A DNA stretch of 64,000 bases, taken from assembly GCF_035930445.1 (NCBI RefSeq), contig NZ_CP142394.1, positions 715,501 to 779,500 of the forward strand, written 5' to 3'. Below the pieces are notes generated by a model. It was given only the letters and a program-made list of their open reading frames with translations. It searched no databases and was not told where the DNA came from. Source of the stretch: Sphingopyxis chilensis. Its GTDB lineage: Bacteria > Pseudomonadota > Alphaproteobacteria > Sphingomonadales > Sphingomonadaceae. Shown here piece after piece: positions 48,525 to 58,351 of the stretch. Position numbers and translations under genes: made by a program. Position 1 is the stretch's first letter; every line of letters starts with the position of its first letter.

Positions 48525-49408
48525 TGTTCACCGTCATCACCCCCTCGACCCACGACATCGGCGCGTTCGACGTGCGCCGCACGCTTCCCAACAAGGAACG
48601 GACGATGGTGGGCCCCTTCATCTTCGTCGACCAGTTCGGCCCCGCGCATTTCGACATCGGCCAAGGGATGGACGTGCGCCCGCACCCGCATATCAACCTG
48701 TCGACTTTGACCTACCTCTTCGAAGGCGCGATCGACCATCGCGACAGTCTGGGCACTTTCGCGACGATCCGCCCCGGCGCATGCAATTTGATGACCGCGG
48801 GGTGCGGCATTGTCCATTCGGAGCGCACGCCGCCGGCCGAGCGCGCGACCGGATCGGGCATCTCGGGCATGCAGACCTGGCTCGCGCTGCCCGACGGCAA
48901 GGAAGAGATCGACCCGGCGTTCGAGCATGTGCCCGTCGACAAATTGCCGCTGGTGGAAGATGGCAGCGTTTCGGCCCGGGTGATCATGGGCAGCCTGTGG
49001 GGCGTCACCGCACCGACGACGCAGCACAGCGCGACCATCTATGCGGACATATTGATGAACGCCGGCGCGAGCTTGCCCGTCGATGCCGAGGCCGACGAGC
49101 GCGCGGTGCTCGTCGCGCTCGGCGACGCGAGCCTCGATGGCGAGCTGCTCGACCGCTACAGCCTTTACATATTGAAACCCGGACAGGCGATGACGCTGCG
49201 CGCCGAAACCGACGCACGCGTGATGCTGCTCGGCGGCGAGGCGTTCACGACGCCGCGCCATGTGTGGTGGAATTTCGTGAGTTCCTCGCGTGATCGCATC
49301 AACGATGCCAAGCAGGAATGGAAGGACCGCAAATTCCCGCTCGTCCCCGGCGACAGCGAGGAGTTCATCCCGATCCCCGAGGTGCCGAAGACGGTGAGCT
49401 ATCCTTAG
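48524..49408 (+). CDS. Pirin-family protein
   Basis: The 294-residue bicupin has pirin motifs DVRRTLPNKERTMVGPFIFVDQFGP, RPHPHINLSTLTYLFEGAIDHRDSLG with metal-binding histidines, and GCGIVHSERTPPAE. Bacterial pirins include quercetinases and regulators. It shares an operon with bolA and the cupin by TGATG overlap. The C-terminus is long compared with YhhW (231), closer to the 290-residue group. Confidence 0.87.
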   Translation: MFTVITPSTHDIGAFDVRRTLPNKERTMVGPFIFVDQFGPAHFDIGQGMDVRPHPHINLSTLTYLFEGAIDHRDSLGTFATIRPGACNLMTAGCGIVHSERTPPAERATGSGISGMQTWLALPDGKEEIDPAFEHVPVDKLPLVEDGSVSARVIMGSLWGVTAPTTQHSATIYADILMNAGASLPVDAEADERAVLVALGDASLDGELLDRYSLYILKPGQAMTLRAETDARVMLLGGEAFTTPRHVWWNFVSSSRDRINDAKQEWKDRKFPLVPGDSEEFIPIPEVPKTVSYP

Positions 49409-49482
49409 TCGGGTTTCGACCGATTGCGGACATTGAGCGCGCCAATTAGATTTTTGCCGGATCGATTTGGAGGCACGCGGCG

Positions 49483-49842
49483 ATGCGTAATCTGATATTA
49501 GGAATAGTTGCAGTCCTCGGCGGGTGCGCGACAGAGGATAAGGGCCGCAATTCAGAAACGGGCTGGGTGGATGCCGCTCCATATGAGGCGATATCAGCGG
49601 CCGACGCGCCAACCATCGCTGAATTGCAAGCGGCAGGTTACTTTCGAGTGGATTACTACCCCACCGGCTGTGTGTTACCCGATTGCCCTGATTGCACCTG
49701 CGATGCAACGGGTGCGGAGTTTCTCGACAAGTCCGAAACTGAACGCAACTCATACGATAAGTATGATTATGTTTGTCCTGCAATCAAGGATATCAAGCTA
49801 GAGGAATGGAGGTGTCGCCGCCAATCCAGCGTTGCCGGATGA
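49483..49842 (+). CDS. Small cysteine-rich lipoprotein, unknown function
   Basis: The 119-residue product has a lipoprotein signal (LILGIVAVLGGC). The mature part has a cluster CVLPDCPDCTCDATG and further Cys near the C-terminus, suggesting disulphides or a metal site. GC content is visibly lower than in the neighbouring genes, a hint of recent acquisition. GGAGG precedes the ATG. No family is recognised. Confidence 0.7.
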   Translation: MRNLILGIVAVLGGCATEDKGRNSETGWVDAAPYEAISAADAPTIAELQAAGYFRVDYYPTGCVLPDCPDCTCDATGAEFLDKSETERNSYDKYDYVCPAIKDIKLEEWRCRRQSSVAG

Positions 49843-49945
49843 GCTTCCCGAAGCAACGCCCGCTCTCTGCCCAAAAGCCGTCAGGTTCCATCGCCCGCGC
49901 CGCGCCCCTTGTCGAACAGGCTACGATGCGAAATAGATAGGCGGC

Positions 49946-50857
49946 ATGTCCGAATCCGTCCCCACCCAGCATTTGCATGATTTCCTCGGCGCCGCGCATG
50001 ACGAGAATGCGAAGCGCACCCTGTGGGTCGTCGCGCTGACCGCGGTGATGATGGTCGCCGAGATCGCTGCGGGTTACTGGACGGGGTCGATGGCGCTCCT
50101 CGCCGACGGTTTCCACATGGCGACCCACGCCGGGGCGCTCGGTCTTGCCGCGCTCGCCTATCGCTATGCGAAAAAGCATCGCCACGATCCGCGCTACAGC
50201 TTCGGCACCGGCAAGGTCGGCGACCTGACCGGCTTCGCTTCGGCGTTGATCCTCGGCATCTTCGCGATCGGGATCGCGGTCGAATCCTTCCTGCGCCTGA
50301 TCGATCCGGTGCGCGTCGATTTCGCCAGTGCGACGCTCGTCGCCGTGCTGGGGCTTGCGGTCAATATCGTCAGCGCGCTGCTGTTGATGGGCGGGCACCA
50401 TCATCACGGCCACGATCATGGGCACGACCATGATCATGCGCATCACCACCACGGCCACGACAACAATCTCCGCTCGGCCTATTTCCATGTCCTCGCCGAC
50501 GCGTTGACCTCGCTGCTCGCGATCGGCGCGCTGCTCGCGGGGCGCTATCTCGGGCTCTACTGGATGGATCCGGTGATGGGCGTCGTCGGGGCGCTCGTCA
50601 TCGCGCACTGGTCGTGGGGGTTGATGCGCGACACCGCCGCGATCCTGCTCGACACGAACGATGCCGAAGCCGCCGCGGCGATCCGGAGCCGCGTCGAGGC
50701 GGCGGGGGCGGTGGTCACCGACCTCCACGTCTGGCGCGTCGGGCCGGAGGCGCGCGCCGCGATCGTCGAGGTAAAGGGAGATGTGCGGTGCGAGGAATTG
50801 CGCGACCGGCTGACGGATATCGTCGCGGTCGCGCATCTGACGATCGCGCTGCGCTGA
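49946..50857 (+). CDS. CDF-family metal exporter (DmeF-like, Co/Ni)
   Basis: The 303-residue inner-membrane cation diffusion facilitator has HDFLGAAHDENAKRTLWVV and MALLADGFHMATHAGALGLAALA with HxxxH-type metal ligands, and a His-rich loop (GHHHHGHDHGHDHDHAHHHHGHD) between helices 4 and 5. These features match DmeF, which exports Co and Ni. A C-terminal cytoplasmic domain follows. It stands alone. Confidence 0.87.
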   Translation: MSESVPTQHLHDFLGAAHDENAKRTLWVVALTAVMMVAEIAAGYWTGSMALLADGFHMATHAGALGLAALAYRYAKKHRHDPRYSFGTGKVGDLTGFASALILGIFAIGIAVESFLRLIDPVRVDFASATLVAVLGLAVNIVSALLLMGGHHHHGHDHGHDHDHAHHHHGHDNNLRSAYFHVLADALTSLLAIGALLAGRYLGLYWMDPVMGVVGALVIAHWSWGLMRDTAAILLDTNDAEAAAAIRSRVEAAGAVVTDLHVWRVGPEARAAIVEVKGDVRCEELRDRLTDIVAVAHLTIALR

Positions 50858-50991
50858 TCGCTCGATACTATTGCATCGCGGCGCCATAGTCGAGGCGCGC
50901 CACCATTCGATCGCCGAAGGTTGATGATGTCATCGAAGGCGCGGTATAGGCGCGGCCCCTTTGTCCCTTCATCTTTTGCGGGAGTTTTGAC

Positions 50992-51615
50992 GTGCAGATC
51001 GCGGTCCTGACCTTCGACGGCTTCAACGAGCTCGATTCGTTCGTCGCCGCCGCGATCCTGAACCGCCTGCGCGGCCAGGGCTGGGAGGCGCATATCACCG
51101 CGCCGACGCCGAAGGTGACTTCGATGAACGGCGTGACGATCGAACGGCAGCAACCGCTCGACTTCGCGGCAAAGGCCGATGCGGTGATCATCGGCAGCGG
51201 CATCAGGACGCGCGAGATCGCGGCCGATCCGCTGATGCTCGGCCGCATCCGGCTCGACCCCGCGCGTCAGCTCGTCGCCGCGCAATGCTCGGGAACGCTG
51301 CTGCTCGCCCGGCTCGGGCTGATCGGCGATCTTCCCGCCTGCACCGACCTCACCACCAAGCCGTGGGTGATCGAGGCGGGGGTGGAGGTGCTCGACGCGC
51401 CCTTCGTCGCGCACGGCAATGTCGCGACGGCGGGCGGCTGCCTCGCGTCGCAATATCTCTCGGCGTGGATCATCGCGCGCCTCGCCGGGACCGCGGCCGC
51501 CGAAGAGGCGCTTCACTATGTCGCGCCGGTCGGTGAGAAAGCCGATTATGTCGGGCGGGCAATGGCGGTCGTGCAGCCCTTCCTTGCGCCCGAAAAATTG
51601 GCGCGCACCGCATAG
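50992..51615 (+). CDS. DJ-1/PfpI-family protein
   Basis: The 207-residue protein has the flavodoxin-like fold with the nucleophile elbow VAAQCSGTLLLARLG (Cys near residue 99) and the N-terminal AVLTFDGFNELDSF that resembles ThiJ/isonitrile hydratase-like members. The GTG start at 50992 follows GGGAG. Some relatives are isocyanide hydratases or glyoxalase-like; the substrate here is unknown. Confidence 0.84.
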   Translation: MQIAVLTFDGFNELDSFVAAAILNRLRGQGWEAHITAPTPKVTSMNGVTIERQQPLDFAAKADAVIIGSGIRTREIAADPLMLGRIRLDPARQLVAAQCSGTLLLARLGLIGDLPACTDLTTKPWVIEAGVEVLDAPFVAHGNVATAGGCLASQYLSAWIIARLAGTAAAEEALHYVAPVGEKADYVGRAMAVVQPFLAPEKLARTA

Positions 51616-51695
51616 CTGGCGATCCCATACAATACAGCTTGCTCCTGGCCGCTATAACGCGGCATTTTGCGGAGCAGGACAAGGGGGGCAGGGCG

Positions 51696-53711
51696 ATGAC
51701 GGCACCGTTCAATTTCGGGCAGCGCAAATTTCTGAAGGCGTTGACCGAGGCGCTGTTCCACGAAGCCGAGATGGTGATTTCGGCCGATCAGGTCGTGACC
51801 AATGTCTGCGAGCTGTTCGAAAAGGTCGGCGGGACCAAGCTCGACGAGATCCGGCTGTCGCTGACCGCGACCGAGTTGGTGCTAGGCGGGCCCTTTTTCA
51901 CCGAAAATGATGTCGCGGACCGTGTGGAGAGGCTGACCGATCGCCTCAAGAACAGCCAGATCGACCTGTTTCAGGATATGGCGCGGCTGCGCGGTATCAT
52001 CTACGCCTGCTATTATGGCCATTGGCAGCCGGGACTGGAACCCGGCGACCAGGGCGCCAACGCCGCCAATCCGGTGCACCGGCAGATCGGTTTCACGCTC
52101 CCGAAGTTCCGGGCGCGCGGCAACTACGACGTCCCGCTGACGCCGGTCGTCGGGCGCGAGGTCGATCCCGCCTATATTCTCGGCGCCGACACGATCGAGG
52201 ACGAATATGACGTTGTCGTCATCGGATCGGGCGCGGGAGGCGGGGTCGCCGCCCGCAATGTCGCGGCACAGGGCTATAAGGTGCTGATCGTCGAGGCAGG
52301 CCCCTTTTGCCCCACCCACGAGATCACCCATCACGAACTCGACATGATCGCGCGGCTCTACAAGCATGGCGCGCTGCAAACCTCGACCAATCGCGATTTC
52401 GTCGTGTTCCAGGGGCGCTGCGTCGGCGGATCGTCGACGATCAACAACGGGATATGCCTCCGCGTCAACGAAGCGGGACGCACGCACCCCGACGCGCCGG
52501 ACGTGCTCGCCAAATGGGCGAGCATCGGCGCGCCGATCGACGCCGCCGCCTTTCATGCCAGCTATGACGCGGTGCAGGCGAGGCTCGGCATCGCGCCGAT
52601 CGAGCCGCGCAGCGGGCGCCACAACGGCCCGCACCTGATCAACGGCTGGAACAACTATGCCGCAGCATCCAGCAACCCGCGCGAACAGCGCGCCATAACC
52701 GACTGGTTCGCCAAGAATTTCGGCCCTCCGAACACCGCCAACGCCTGTGCCTATTGCGGCTATTGCAACTCGGGCTGCGCCTATGGCCGCCGCATGGGGA
52801 TCGCGCAGACCTATCTGCCCGAGGCGTGCCGCGATTTCGGGGCGCGGATATTGCCCGACACCAAGGCCGAGCGGATCGTCTGGCAGACCGCCTATGACGG
52901 CCGGCGCGAGGCGGAGGCGGTGAAGCTGGTCCTGCCCGACGGGTCGAAAAAGCTCGTCCGCGCGCGCGTCGGCGTCGTGGTCGCGGCGGGAACGATCGCC
53001 TCGTCGAAGCTGCTCGATCGCAGCGATATCGACCGCACCGGCTATCAGATATCGCTCAACGTCGCCTCGCCCGTCGTCGCGCTGATGCCCGAAGGGGTCG
53101 GGGGCGATGCGTGGGACGAGGATCAGATGTCGAGCTATGTCGATTGCGGCGACTATCTGCTCGAAAGCCATTTCCAGCCCCCGATGTCGATGGCGTCGCT
53201 GATGCCCGGCTGGTTCGGCGACCATGCGGACCGCATGAAGAATTTCGGCCGCGTCCATTCGGCGGGAATCCTGTTCCCGGCCGACCGGCGTGGGCGCGTG
53301 AAGAACGGCAAGCTCGAATTCCGGCTCGACCCCAGTGAAGATCTGCCGGTGCTGCGCGACGCGATGGCGACGCTCACCAAGGTCCATTTCGCCGCCGGCG
53401 CGCTCGAATGCTATCCGGCGCTGGCAAAGGGGCAGACGGTCACGCCCGACATGGATATCGACGCCTTCTTCCGCGATGCGATCCGCGAACAGGATGATGT
53501 CACCCTGTCGAGCAGCCACCCCCACGGCGGCAATGCCATCAACGAGGATCCGCAGCACGGGGTCGTCGACCTCGATTGCCGTGTCCACGAAACGACCAAT
53601 GTGCTCGTCACCGATGCCAGCGTCTTTCCCAGCTGCATCCGCGTCAACGCGCAGTGGACCACGATGGCGATGGCGCAATATGCGACCGGGCGGAGCGATC
53701 CCTTCGGGTAG
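51696..53711 (+). CDS. GMC-family FAD oxidoreductase
   Basis: The 671-residue protein has an extra N-terminal region of about 165 residues, then the FAD-binding [18 protein letters not shown] (about residue 172). A Cys-rich motif, [18 protein letters not shown], follows near 350-363. The C-terminal [17 protein letters not shown] and [14 protein letters not shown] are the GMC active site. Similar long-chain alcohol oxidase-like proteins oxidise alcohols. The Cys motif may hold an iron-sulfur or structural site. The ATG at 51696 follows AGGGCG; the substrate is unknown. Confidence 0.85.
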   Translation: MTAPFNFGQRKFLKALTEALFHEAEMVISADQVVTNVCELFEKVGGTKLDEIRLSLTATELVLGGPFFTENDVADRVERLTDRLKNSQIDLFQDMARLRGIIYACYYGHWQPGLEPGDQGANAANPVHRQIGFTLPKFRARGNYDVPLTPVVGREVDPAYILGADTIEDEYDVVVIGSGAGGGVAARNVAAQGYKVLIVEAGPFCPTHEITHHELDMIARLYKHGALQTSTNRDFVVFQGRCVGGSSTINNGICLRVNEAGRTHPDAPDVLAKWASIGAPIDAAAFHASYDAVQARLGIAPIEPRSGRHNGPHLINGWNNYAAASSNPREQRAITDWFAKNFGPPNTANACAYCGYCNSGCAYGRRMGIAQTYLPEACRDFGARILPDTKAERIVWQTAYDGRREAEAVKLVLPDGSKKLVRARVGVVVAAGTIASSKLLDRSDIDRTGYQISLNVASPVVALMPEGVGGDAWDEDQMSSYVDCGDYLLESHFQPPMSMASLMPGWFGDHADRMKNFGRVHSAGILFPADRRGRVKNGKLEFRLDPSEDLPVLRDAMATLTKVHFAAGALECYPALAKGQTVTPDMDIDAFFRDAIREQDDVTLSSSHPHGGNAINEDPQHGVVDLDCRVHETTNVLVTDASVFPSCIRVNAQWTTMAMAQYATGRSDPFG

Positions 53712-53787
53712 GGGCCCCACATCAAATCCGCTCGTGCCAAGCTTGCCGAAACACGGTCTTTCTCACGGGCGATGAAGACAAGAGCCG

Positions 53788-53806
53788 CCCTTCGACAAGC
53801 TCAGGG
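53788..53806. repeat. Short palindromic repeat, family E
   Basis: CCCTTCGACAAGCTCAGGG is a short, widespread sphingomonad intergenic repeat, here just before the trhO gene. Confidence 0.6.
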
Positions 53807-53830
53807 CAAACGGGTAAGGGGGCAGCCGCC

Positions 53831-54559
53831 ATGACCTTCACCGTCGCCGCCCTCTATCGCTTCGCCTCGTTCGCCGATCCCGCCATGCTGCGCCAGCCGC
53901 TTCTCGACATCTGCGCCGGGCACGGCATCAAGGGAACGCTGCTCCTCGCTTGCGAAGGGGTCAACGGCACGATCGCCGGCAGCGAAACCGGGATCGCCGC
54001 CGTCATCGACCATATCCGCGCGCTCCCCGACTGTGCTGCGCTCGACGTCAAATATTCGACCGCCGCCGAGATGCCGTTCCAGCGGATGAAGGTGCGGCTC
54101 AAGAAAGAGATTGTGACGATGAAGGTGCCGGGGCTCGACCCCGCGCGCGAGGCCGCGCCCTATGTCGATCCCGCCGACTGGAATGCCCTCGTCGACGATC
54201 CGGACACCGTGCTGATCGACACGCGCAATGCCTTCGAGGTCGGCTATGGCAGCTTCGCCGGCGCGATCGATCCCGGAACGAAAAGCTTCGGCGACTTCCC
54301 CGACTGGTGGCGCGCCAATGCCGGCCGTTTCGCGGGCAAGCGCGTCGCGATGTTCTGCACCGGCGGGATTCGCTGCGAAAAATCGACCGCTTTCCTCCGC
54401 CATGAAGGGGTCGAAGACGTCGTCCACCTGAAGGGCGGCATCCTCGCCTATCTCGAACAGGTGCCCGAGGCCGACAGCCGCTGGCACGGCAACTGCTTCG
54501 TCTTCGACGAGCGGGTGAGCGTGGGGCACGGATTGGTCGAGGCGGGCGAGAAGGCCTAG
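53831..54559 (+). CDS. trhO: tRNA uridine(34) hydroxylase (rhodanese-domain)
   Basis: The 242-residue protein has the N-terminal TrhO/YceA domain ([14 protein letters not shown]) and a rhodanese domain with active-site cysteine in [15 protein letters not shown]. TrhO makes 5-hydroxyuridine at position 34 of some tRNAs. The ATG at 53831 gives the family length (E. coli YceA is 350, but short forms are common). It is a single gene. Confidence 0.87.
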   Translation: MTFTVAALYRFASFADPAMLRQPLLDICAGHGIKGTLLLACEGVNGTIAGSETGIAAVIDHIRALPDCAALDVKYSTAAEMPFQRMKVRLKKEIVTMKVPGLDPAREAAPYVDPADWNALVDDPDTVLIDTRNAFEVGYGSFAGAIDPGTKSFGDFPDWWRANAGRFAGKRVAMFCTGGIRCEKSTAFLRHEGVEDVVHLKGGILAYLEQVPEADSRWHGNCFVFDERVSVGHGLVEAGEKA

Positions 54560-54624
54560 GTTCGGGAGCCTTCCCCTCGCGCGGGCGGAGCGTCGGCATT
54601 GGGGTGGGGAGCGGCCGGTCGTGT

Positions 54625-54706
54625 ACCCCGGCGAAAGCCGGGGCCCAGTGCGGAAATATGCCGGGTTGGCGTCAGCATTCTGGACCCCGGCTTTCGCCGG
54701 GGCACA
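54625..54706. repeat. REP-like inverted repeat, family B copy 2
   Basis: The arms CCCCGGCGAAAGCCGGGG and CCCCGGCTTTCGCCGGGG and inner spacer closely match the copy at 20531-20612. Nearby upstream GGGGTGGGGAGCGG is also shared with 34494 region sequence. Confidence 0.85.
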
Positions 54707-54744
54707 TATCTCTATCGTCAACTTCCTGCCACTTTCAGCCGCAC

Positions 54745-55371
54745 CTACGCCTGCACTCGCGCCACGCCATATTCGACCCAGCCGAACGGCCGCGGCGTTT
54801 TCGGCATATAGGAAGCGGCCTGCCGATCGACAGAAAACCCCGCCTTTGCATAGGCGTTGCTGATCGGGCGGGTCAGGTGGCAGTTGCCGCCGATGCGCTT
54901 CCATATCGGCTCGATCCGCCGCTGCCATTTCGCGACGCCCGCATCGGGTGCGGCGCCATGCTCCAGGAACAGCGCGGTCCCGCCCGGCTTCAGCACGCGG
55001 CGGATCTCGGCAAGCACCGCCGCCTGATCGGCGACCGAACAGAGGGTGAAGGTGGTGACCACCGTGTCGAACTGCCCGTTTTCGAACGGCATCGCCTCGC
55101 CGACGCCGCCCCGGATGTCGGCGTCGATACCCCGTGCTGCAGCCGCCGCCCTGCTCATCGCGAGCAGCTCGGGCGAGGGATCGAGCCCGGAAAAACTCTC
55201 GACCTGTCCCGGGCGATAAAATTCCATATTGATCCCGCCGCCGCAGCCCAGTTCGAGCACATGCCCGCGCGCGTGCGGCACGACCTTGCTTCGAAGCTTC
55301 ATGACCTGCCCCTGCGAACAGGCGCATTTGATCAGGCGTGGTACTCCATGACGTTCCCACCAGCTTGCCAT
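54745..55371 (-). CDS. Class I SAM-dependent methyltransferase
   Basis: The 208-residue protein has HVLELGCGGGINMEFYRPG as motif I, GLDPSPELLAMSR as motif II and RVLKPGGTALFLEHG. The N-terminal WWERHGVPRLIKCACSQGQVMKLR suggests phospholipid or sterol-type substrates in relatives, but the substrate is not clear. It is divergent from trxB. Confidence 0.83.
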   Translation of the reverse strand: MASWWERHGVPRLIKCACSQGQVMKLRSKVVPHARGHVLELGCGGGINMEFYRPGQVESFSGLDPSPELLAMSRAAAAARGIDADIRGGVGEAMPFENGQFDTVVTTFTLCSVADQAAVLAEIRRVLKPGGTALFLEHGAAPDAGVAKWQRRIEPIWKRIGGNCHLTRPISNAYAKAGFSVDRQAASYMPKTPRPFGWVEYGVARVQA

Positions 55372-55463
55372 TCGCCAGTCTCCCCTTGGCGCGGAAGGTG
55401 ACCCTTGCTAGCGCACTTGGCAACACCCATCTGTGCCTGCCGCGCAGTTCAAGAAAGATCGCC

Positions 55464-56429
55464 ATGCCCGCCGTTCACCACACCAAGATGCTCATCCTCG
55501 GTTCCGGCCCCGCCGGCCTTTCCGCGGCGATCTATGCCGCGCGCGCGGGCATGATGCCGATCGTGGTGCAGGGGCTCCAGCCCGGCGGCCAGCTGACGAT
55601 CACGACCGACGTCGAAAATTACCCGGGTTTCGCAGAGGTGATCCAGGGCCCGTGGCTGATGGAGCAGATGACCGCGCAGGCGACGCACGTCGGTACCAGC
55701 ATGATCTGGGACACGATCGTCGATGTCGACCTGTCGCGCCGCCCGTTCAAGCTGACCGGCGACGGCAGTGACGTCTATATGGCTGAAACGCTGGTGATCG
55801 CGACCGGCGCGCAGGCGAAATGGCTCGGCGTTCCGGGCGAGCAGGAACTGGGCGGCAAGGGCGTCTCGGCTTGCGCAACCTGCGACGGCTTTTTCTATCG
55901 CGGCAAGAAGGTCGTGGTGATCGGCGGCGGCAATACCGCGGTCGAGGAAGCGCTTTATCTGACCAACCATAGCGACGATGTGACCTTGATTCACCGCCGT
56001 GACAGCCTGCGCGCCGAAAAGATCCTGCAGGACCGGCTGATGGTCAATCCGAAGATCAGGACGCTATGGAACAAGCGCGTCGAGCGTTTCGTCGCGGGCG
56101 AGGGCGTGTCGGGGCTGGTCGGCGTCGACCTGATCGACACCGTCACCGGCGAGGCGAGCCACGAGCCGACCGATGGCGGCTTCGTCGCGATCGGCCACAG
56201 TCCGTCGACCGAATTGTTCAAGGGCAAGCTGCCGCTTGATGACGACGGCTATCTGCAGGTCACGCCGGGCACCTCGCTGACCTCGATCCCGGGCGTCTTC
56301 GCCGCGGGTGATGTCACCGACAAAATCTATCGCCAGGCGGTGACCGCCGCGGGCATGGGCTGCATGGCTGCGCTCGACGCCGAACGCTTCCTCGCCGAAG
56401 CCGAATATCACGCGATGGCGACGGCGTGA
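55464..56429 (+). CDS. trxB: Thioredoxin-disulfide reductase
   Basis: The 321-residue flavoprotein has the N-terminal FAD motif ILGSGPAGLSAAIYAARAG, redox cysteines SACATCDGFFYR and the NADPH motif VVIGGGNTAVEEALYL, and ends in GVFAAGDVTDKIYRQAVTAAGMGCMAA. It reduces thioredoxin with NADPH. The ATG at 55464 matches the family start. Confidence 0.94.
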   Translation: MPAVHHTKMLILGSGPAGLSAAIYAARAGMMPIVVQGLQPGGQLTITTDVENYPGFAEVIQGPWLMEQMTAQATHVGTSMIWDTIVDVDLSRRPFKLTGDGSDVYMAETLVIATGAQAKWLGVPGEQELGGKGVSACATCDGFFYRGKKVVVIGGGNTAVEEALYLTNHSDDVTLIHRRDSLRAEKILQDRLMVNPKIRTLWNKRVERFVAGEGVSGLVGVDLIDTVTGEASHEPTDGGFVAIGHSPSTELFKGKLPLDDDGYLQVTPGTSLTSIPGVFAAGDVTDKIYRQAVTAAGMGCMAALDAERFLAEAEYHAMATA

Positions 56430-56476
56430 GCGGCCTGTAGCGGTGGTTGACGACCGGAAGCTGCCCTTCCTTTCAT

Positions 56477-56549
56477 CGTCGTCCCGGACTTGATCCTGGA
56501 TCCACGACGACGGCGCAGCTACGGATCCCGGACCAAGTCCCGGACGACG
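56477..56549. repeat. REP-like inverted repeat, family C copy 2
   Basis: CGTCGTCCCGGACTTGATCC and GGACCAAGTCCCGGACGACG are imperfect mirror arms, related to the unit at 42977-43050. It lies between convergent genes. Confidence 0.75.
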
Positions 56550-56617
56550 AAGCGGAGGTAGTTTGCCGCCAGCTCCCAACCTCTAAGCCGAGATCGGCAT
56601 CGAGGACGGCGGCGCGA

Positions 56618-57415
56618 TTACTTCAATATTTCAAGGATTCGTGCCGCCAACCACTCCCCATCGTCGCCAGCAAAGCTGTGCGACGGGCTGGCGAGGCGCC
56701 TGACCGGAACGCGATCAAGCGCCGCCGGGCAGCTTTCCATAAAAGCCTGCGCGGTCCGGTCGCCCGTCGCGAGCAGGATTGTCGCGGGGCCTTCCAGCCG
56801 GGCGATCGCGTCGTCGATCCGTGCCGCGAGGCTGTCGGGCGCAGCGGGGCCAGTCGGTGCCTTGAGCGCCGACAGCCCGCGAAACAGCTTCCGGAAATCG
56901 ACCTCGCCCCTGACCAGCCTGATCACGCTTTTCGGGTCCTTGAGCCGCGACAGATAGCGCGCCCGGATCGCCGCCGCCGGAGGCAGCGCGGGTTCCTCGT
57001 CCGTGCCGTCGGCGTCGCTCTCATACGTCCACGGATTGGCGACGATCAGTCCATCGATCGCCAGCGGCTGGTGAAGCAACAACGCGCTTGCCGCATCGCA
57101 ATTGCCGAACGCAACGATGCTCGAGACCTGCGGCGATTCCTCGCGAAACGCCGCAATCGCTGCGGCGATATCGGGCCCGCTGCTTTCGAAGCCGCCATTG
57201 TCGCCTTCGCTGTCGCCGACCCCGCGCCGGTCGAACCGAAACACCGGATGCCCGGCCGCGGCGACGCGCTGCGCCAGTGTCGCCATGCCGCGATGCGCGC
57301 CGCTGCGGATCTCGTTGCCGCCCGACACGATCAGCAGGCCGGTGCTGCCCTCCGCGTCGTCGAGCGTGGCGGCCAGCGCCGCGCCTTCGCAGGAAAAGTT
57401 CAGCTGATGCCGCAT
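56618..57415 (-). CDS. Hydrolase 1, exosortase A system-associated
   Basis: The 265-residue alpha/beta hydrolase matches the family seen beside XrtA loci: SGGNEIRSGAHRGMATLAQR and FRFDRRGVGDSEGDN. Its elbow is FGNCDAASALLL, with cysteine where serine is usual. The ATG at 57415 follows GGAG; 57427 is possible. It overlaps the preceding hydrolase 2 gene by 16 bases. Context suggests a role in exopolysaccharide or PEP-CTERM processing. Confidence 0.85.
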   Translation of the reverse strand: MRHQLNFSCEGAALAATLDDAEGSTGLLIVSGGNEIRSGAHRGMATLAQRVAAAGHPVFRFDRRGVGDSEGDNGGFESSGPDIAAAIAAFREESPQVSSIVAFGNCDAASALLLHQPLAIDGLIVANPWTYESDADGTDEEPALPPAAAIRARYLSRLKDPKSVIRLVRGEVDFRKLFRGLSALKAPTGPAAPDSLAARIDDAIARLEGPATILLATGDRTAQAFMESCPAALDRVPVRRLASPSHSFAGDDGEWLAARILEILK

Positions 57416-58068
57416 GACTTGCTCCATGCGGCGATGTCAGCGGCAATGGCGCGCGCCATCGCCGCATCCTCGCCCGGCTCGGCGCGCAGCCAGAGCGGTG
57501 TGCCGGCGATGCCGTCGGCGCCAATACCGATGCTGCGCAGCGGGGCGACCGGTTGCGCCTCGGCGGCGCCCAGCCCTGCGATCATCGCCGGCGACAGCGC
57601 GTTGCCGGCGAGCAGAAGGGCTTCGGATCGCGCGGCCGCCTGCAGATCTTCCAGCGATGACCTCACGCCAGCTTCACGGTCGGCGCTCACCCGCGCGCGC
57701 ATCAAGGTGCGGAGTAGCGATGCGCCGCCGACGGGCGCGAGCCGCCACCATGCAGTGGCCTTCGCCTTATGATCGATCAGCGTCCCGCCGCGCACCGATG
57801 CGATGATGGCGGGCCCATCGTTGCCCGCGATGACCTCGGCCAGCGCATCCTGCCAGCGATCCAGATCGACCTCGACGAGCGGAACGAGGCTCTCATTCTG
57901 TCCCGGCAGGTCGGGAAGCAGCGCTGCGAAACCGTTCGCTACAAGCGCGCGCATCGCGAGCACCAGGGTACGGCGCGTGCGGTTCGCTTCCTCGAACAGC
58001 GGCGGGACGATGACGATGGTGGCGCGGGGTGTACCCGCGGGGTCGATGCGCAATCGGTGTTCGGCCAT
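57400..58068 (-). CDS. Hydrolase 2, exosortase A system-associated
   Basis: The 222-residue alpha/beta-fold protein has IVIVPPLFEEANRTRRTLVL and GFAALLPDLPGQNESL, features of the second XrtA-associated hydrolase family. The elbow reads IASVRGGTLI, so an orthodox G-x-S-x-G is absent. It lies between the acyl carrier protein and hydrolase 1 genes on the same strand, with overlap into hydrolase 1. Confidence 0.8.
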   Translation of the reverse strand: MAEHRLRIDPAGTPRATIVIVPPLFEEANRTRRTLVLAMRALVANGFAALLPDLPGQNESLVPLVEVDLDRWQDALAEVIAGNDGPAIIASVRGGTLIDHKAKATAWWRLAPVGGASLLRTLMRARVSADREAGVRSSLEDLQAAARSEALLLAGNALSPAMIAGLGAAEAQPVAPLRSIGIGADGIAGTPLWLRAEPGEDAAMARAIAADIAAWSKSCGIS

Positions 58069-58084
58069 GCGCTCCGCGTCCGAT

Positions 58085-58351
58085 TCAGCTGGTCACTTTG
58101 CGCAGCGAAAAGGCCAGCAAATTGCCGTAGGTTTCAAATATCTCGCCATCGACTTCATCGTCGTCGATGATGATACCGAGCCGGTCTTCCATCTCGGTCA
58201 GCACCGTCGCGACCGCCATCGAATCGAATTCGGGCAGTTCGCCGAACAGCCCGCTGTCGTCGGTCAGCGCGGCGGCGCGGTCTTCGCCAAGGCCGAGCAC
58301 ATCGGCGAGCAGGGCGCGAAGGGTGGCGTCGATGGAGCTGCTATCGGTCAA
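58085..58351 (-). CDS. Acyl carrier protein (exosortase A locus)
   Basis: The 88-residue protein has the ACP fold pattern and the phosphopantetheine serine in LPEFDSMAVATVL near residue 38. It is probably acylated by the nearby acyl-CoA ligase-like enzyme. The TTG start at 58351 is supported by a four-base TTGA overlap with the stop of the GNAT gene. Confidence 0.82.
   Translation of the reverse strand: MTDSSSIDATLRALLADVLGLGEDRAAALTDDSGLFGELPEFDSMAVATVLTEMEDRLGIIIDDDEVDGEIFETYGNLLAFSLRKVTS

Noticed and set aside
50400-50465. His-rich run as an unusual repeat or coding anomaly
   Set aside because: Histidine-rich loops between helices 4 and 5 are normal for DmeF-type metal exporters.
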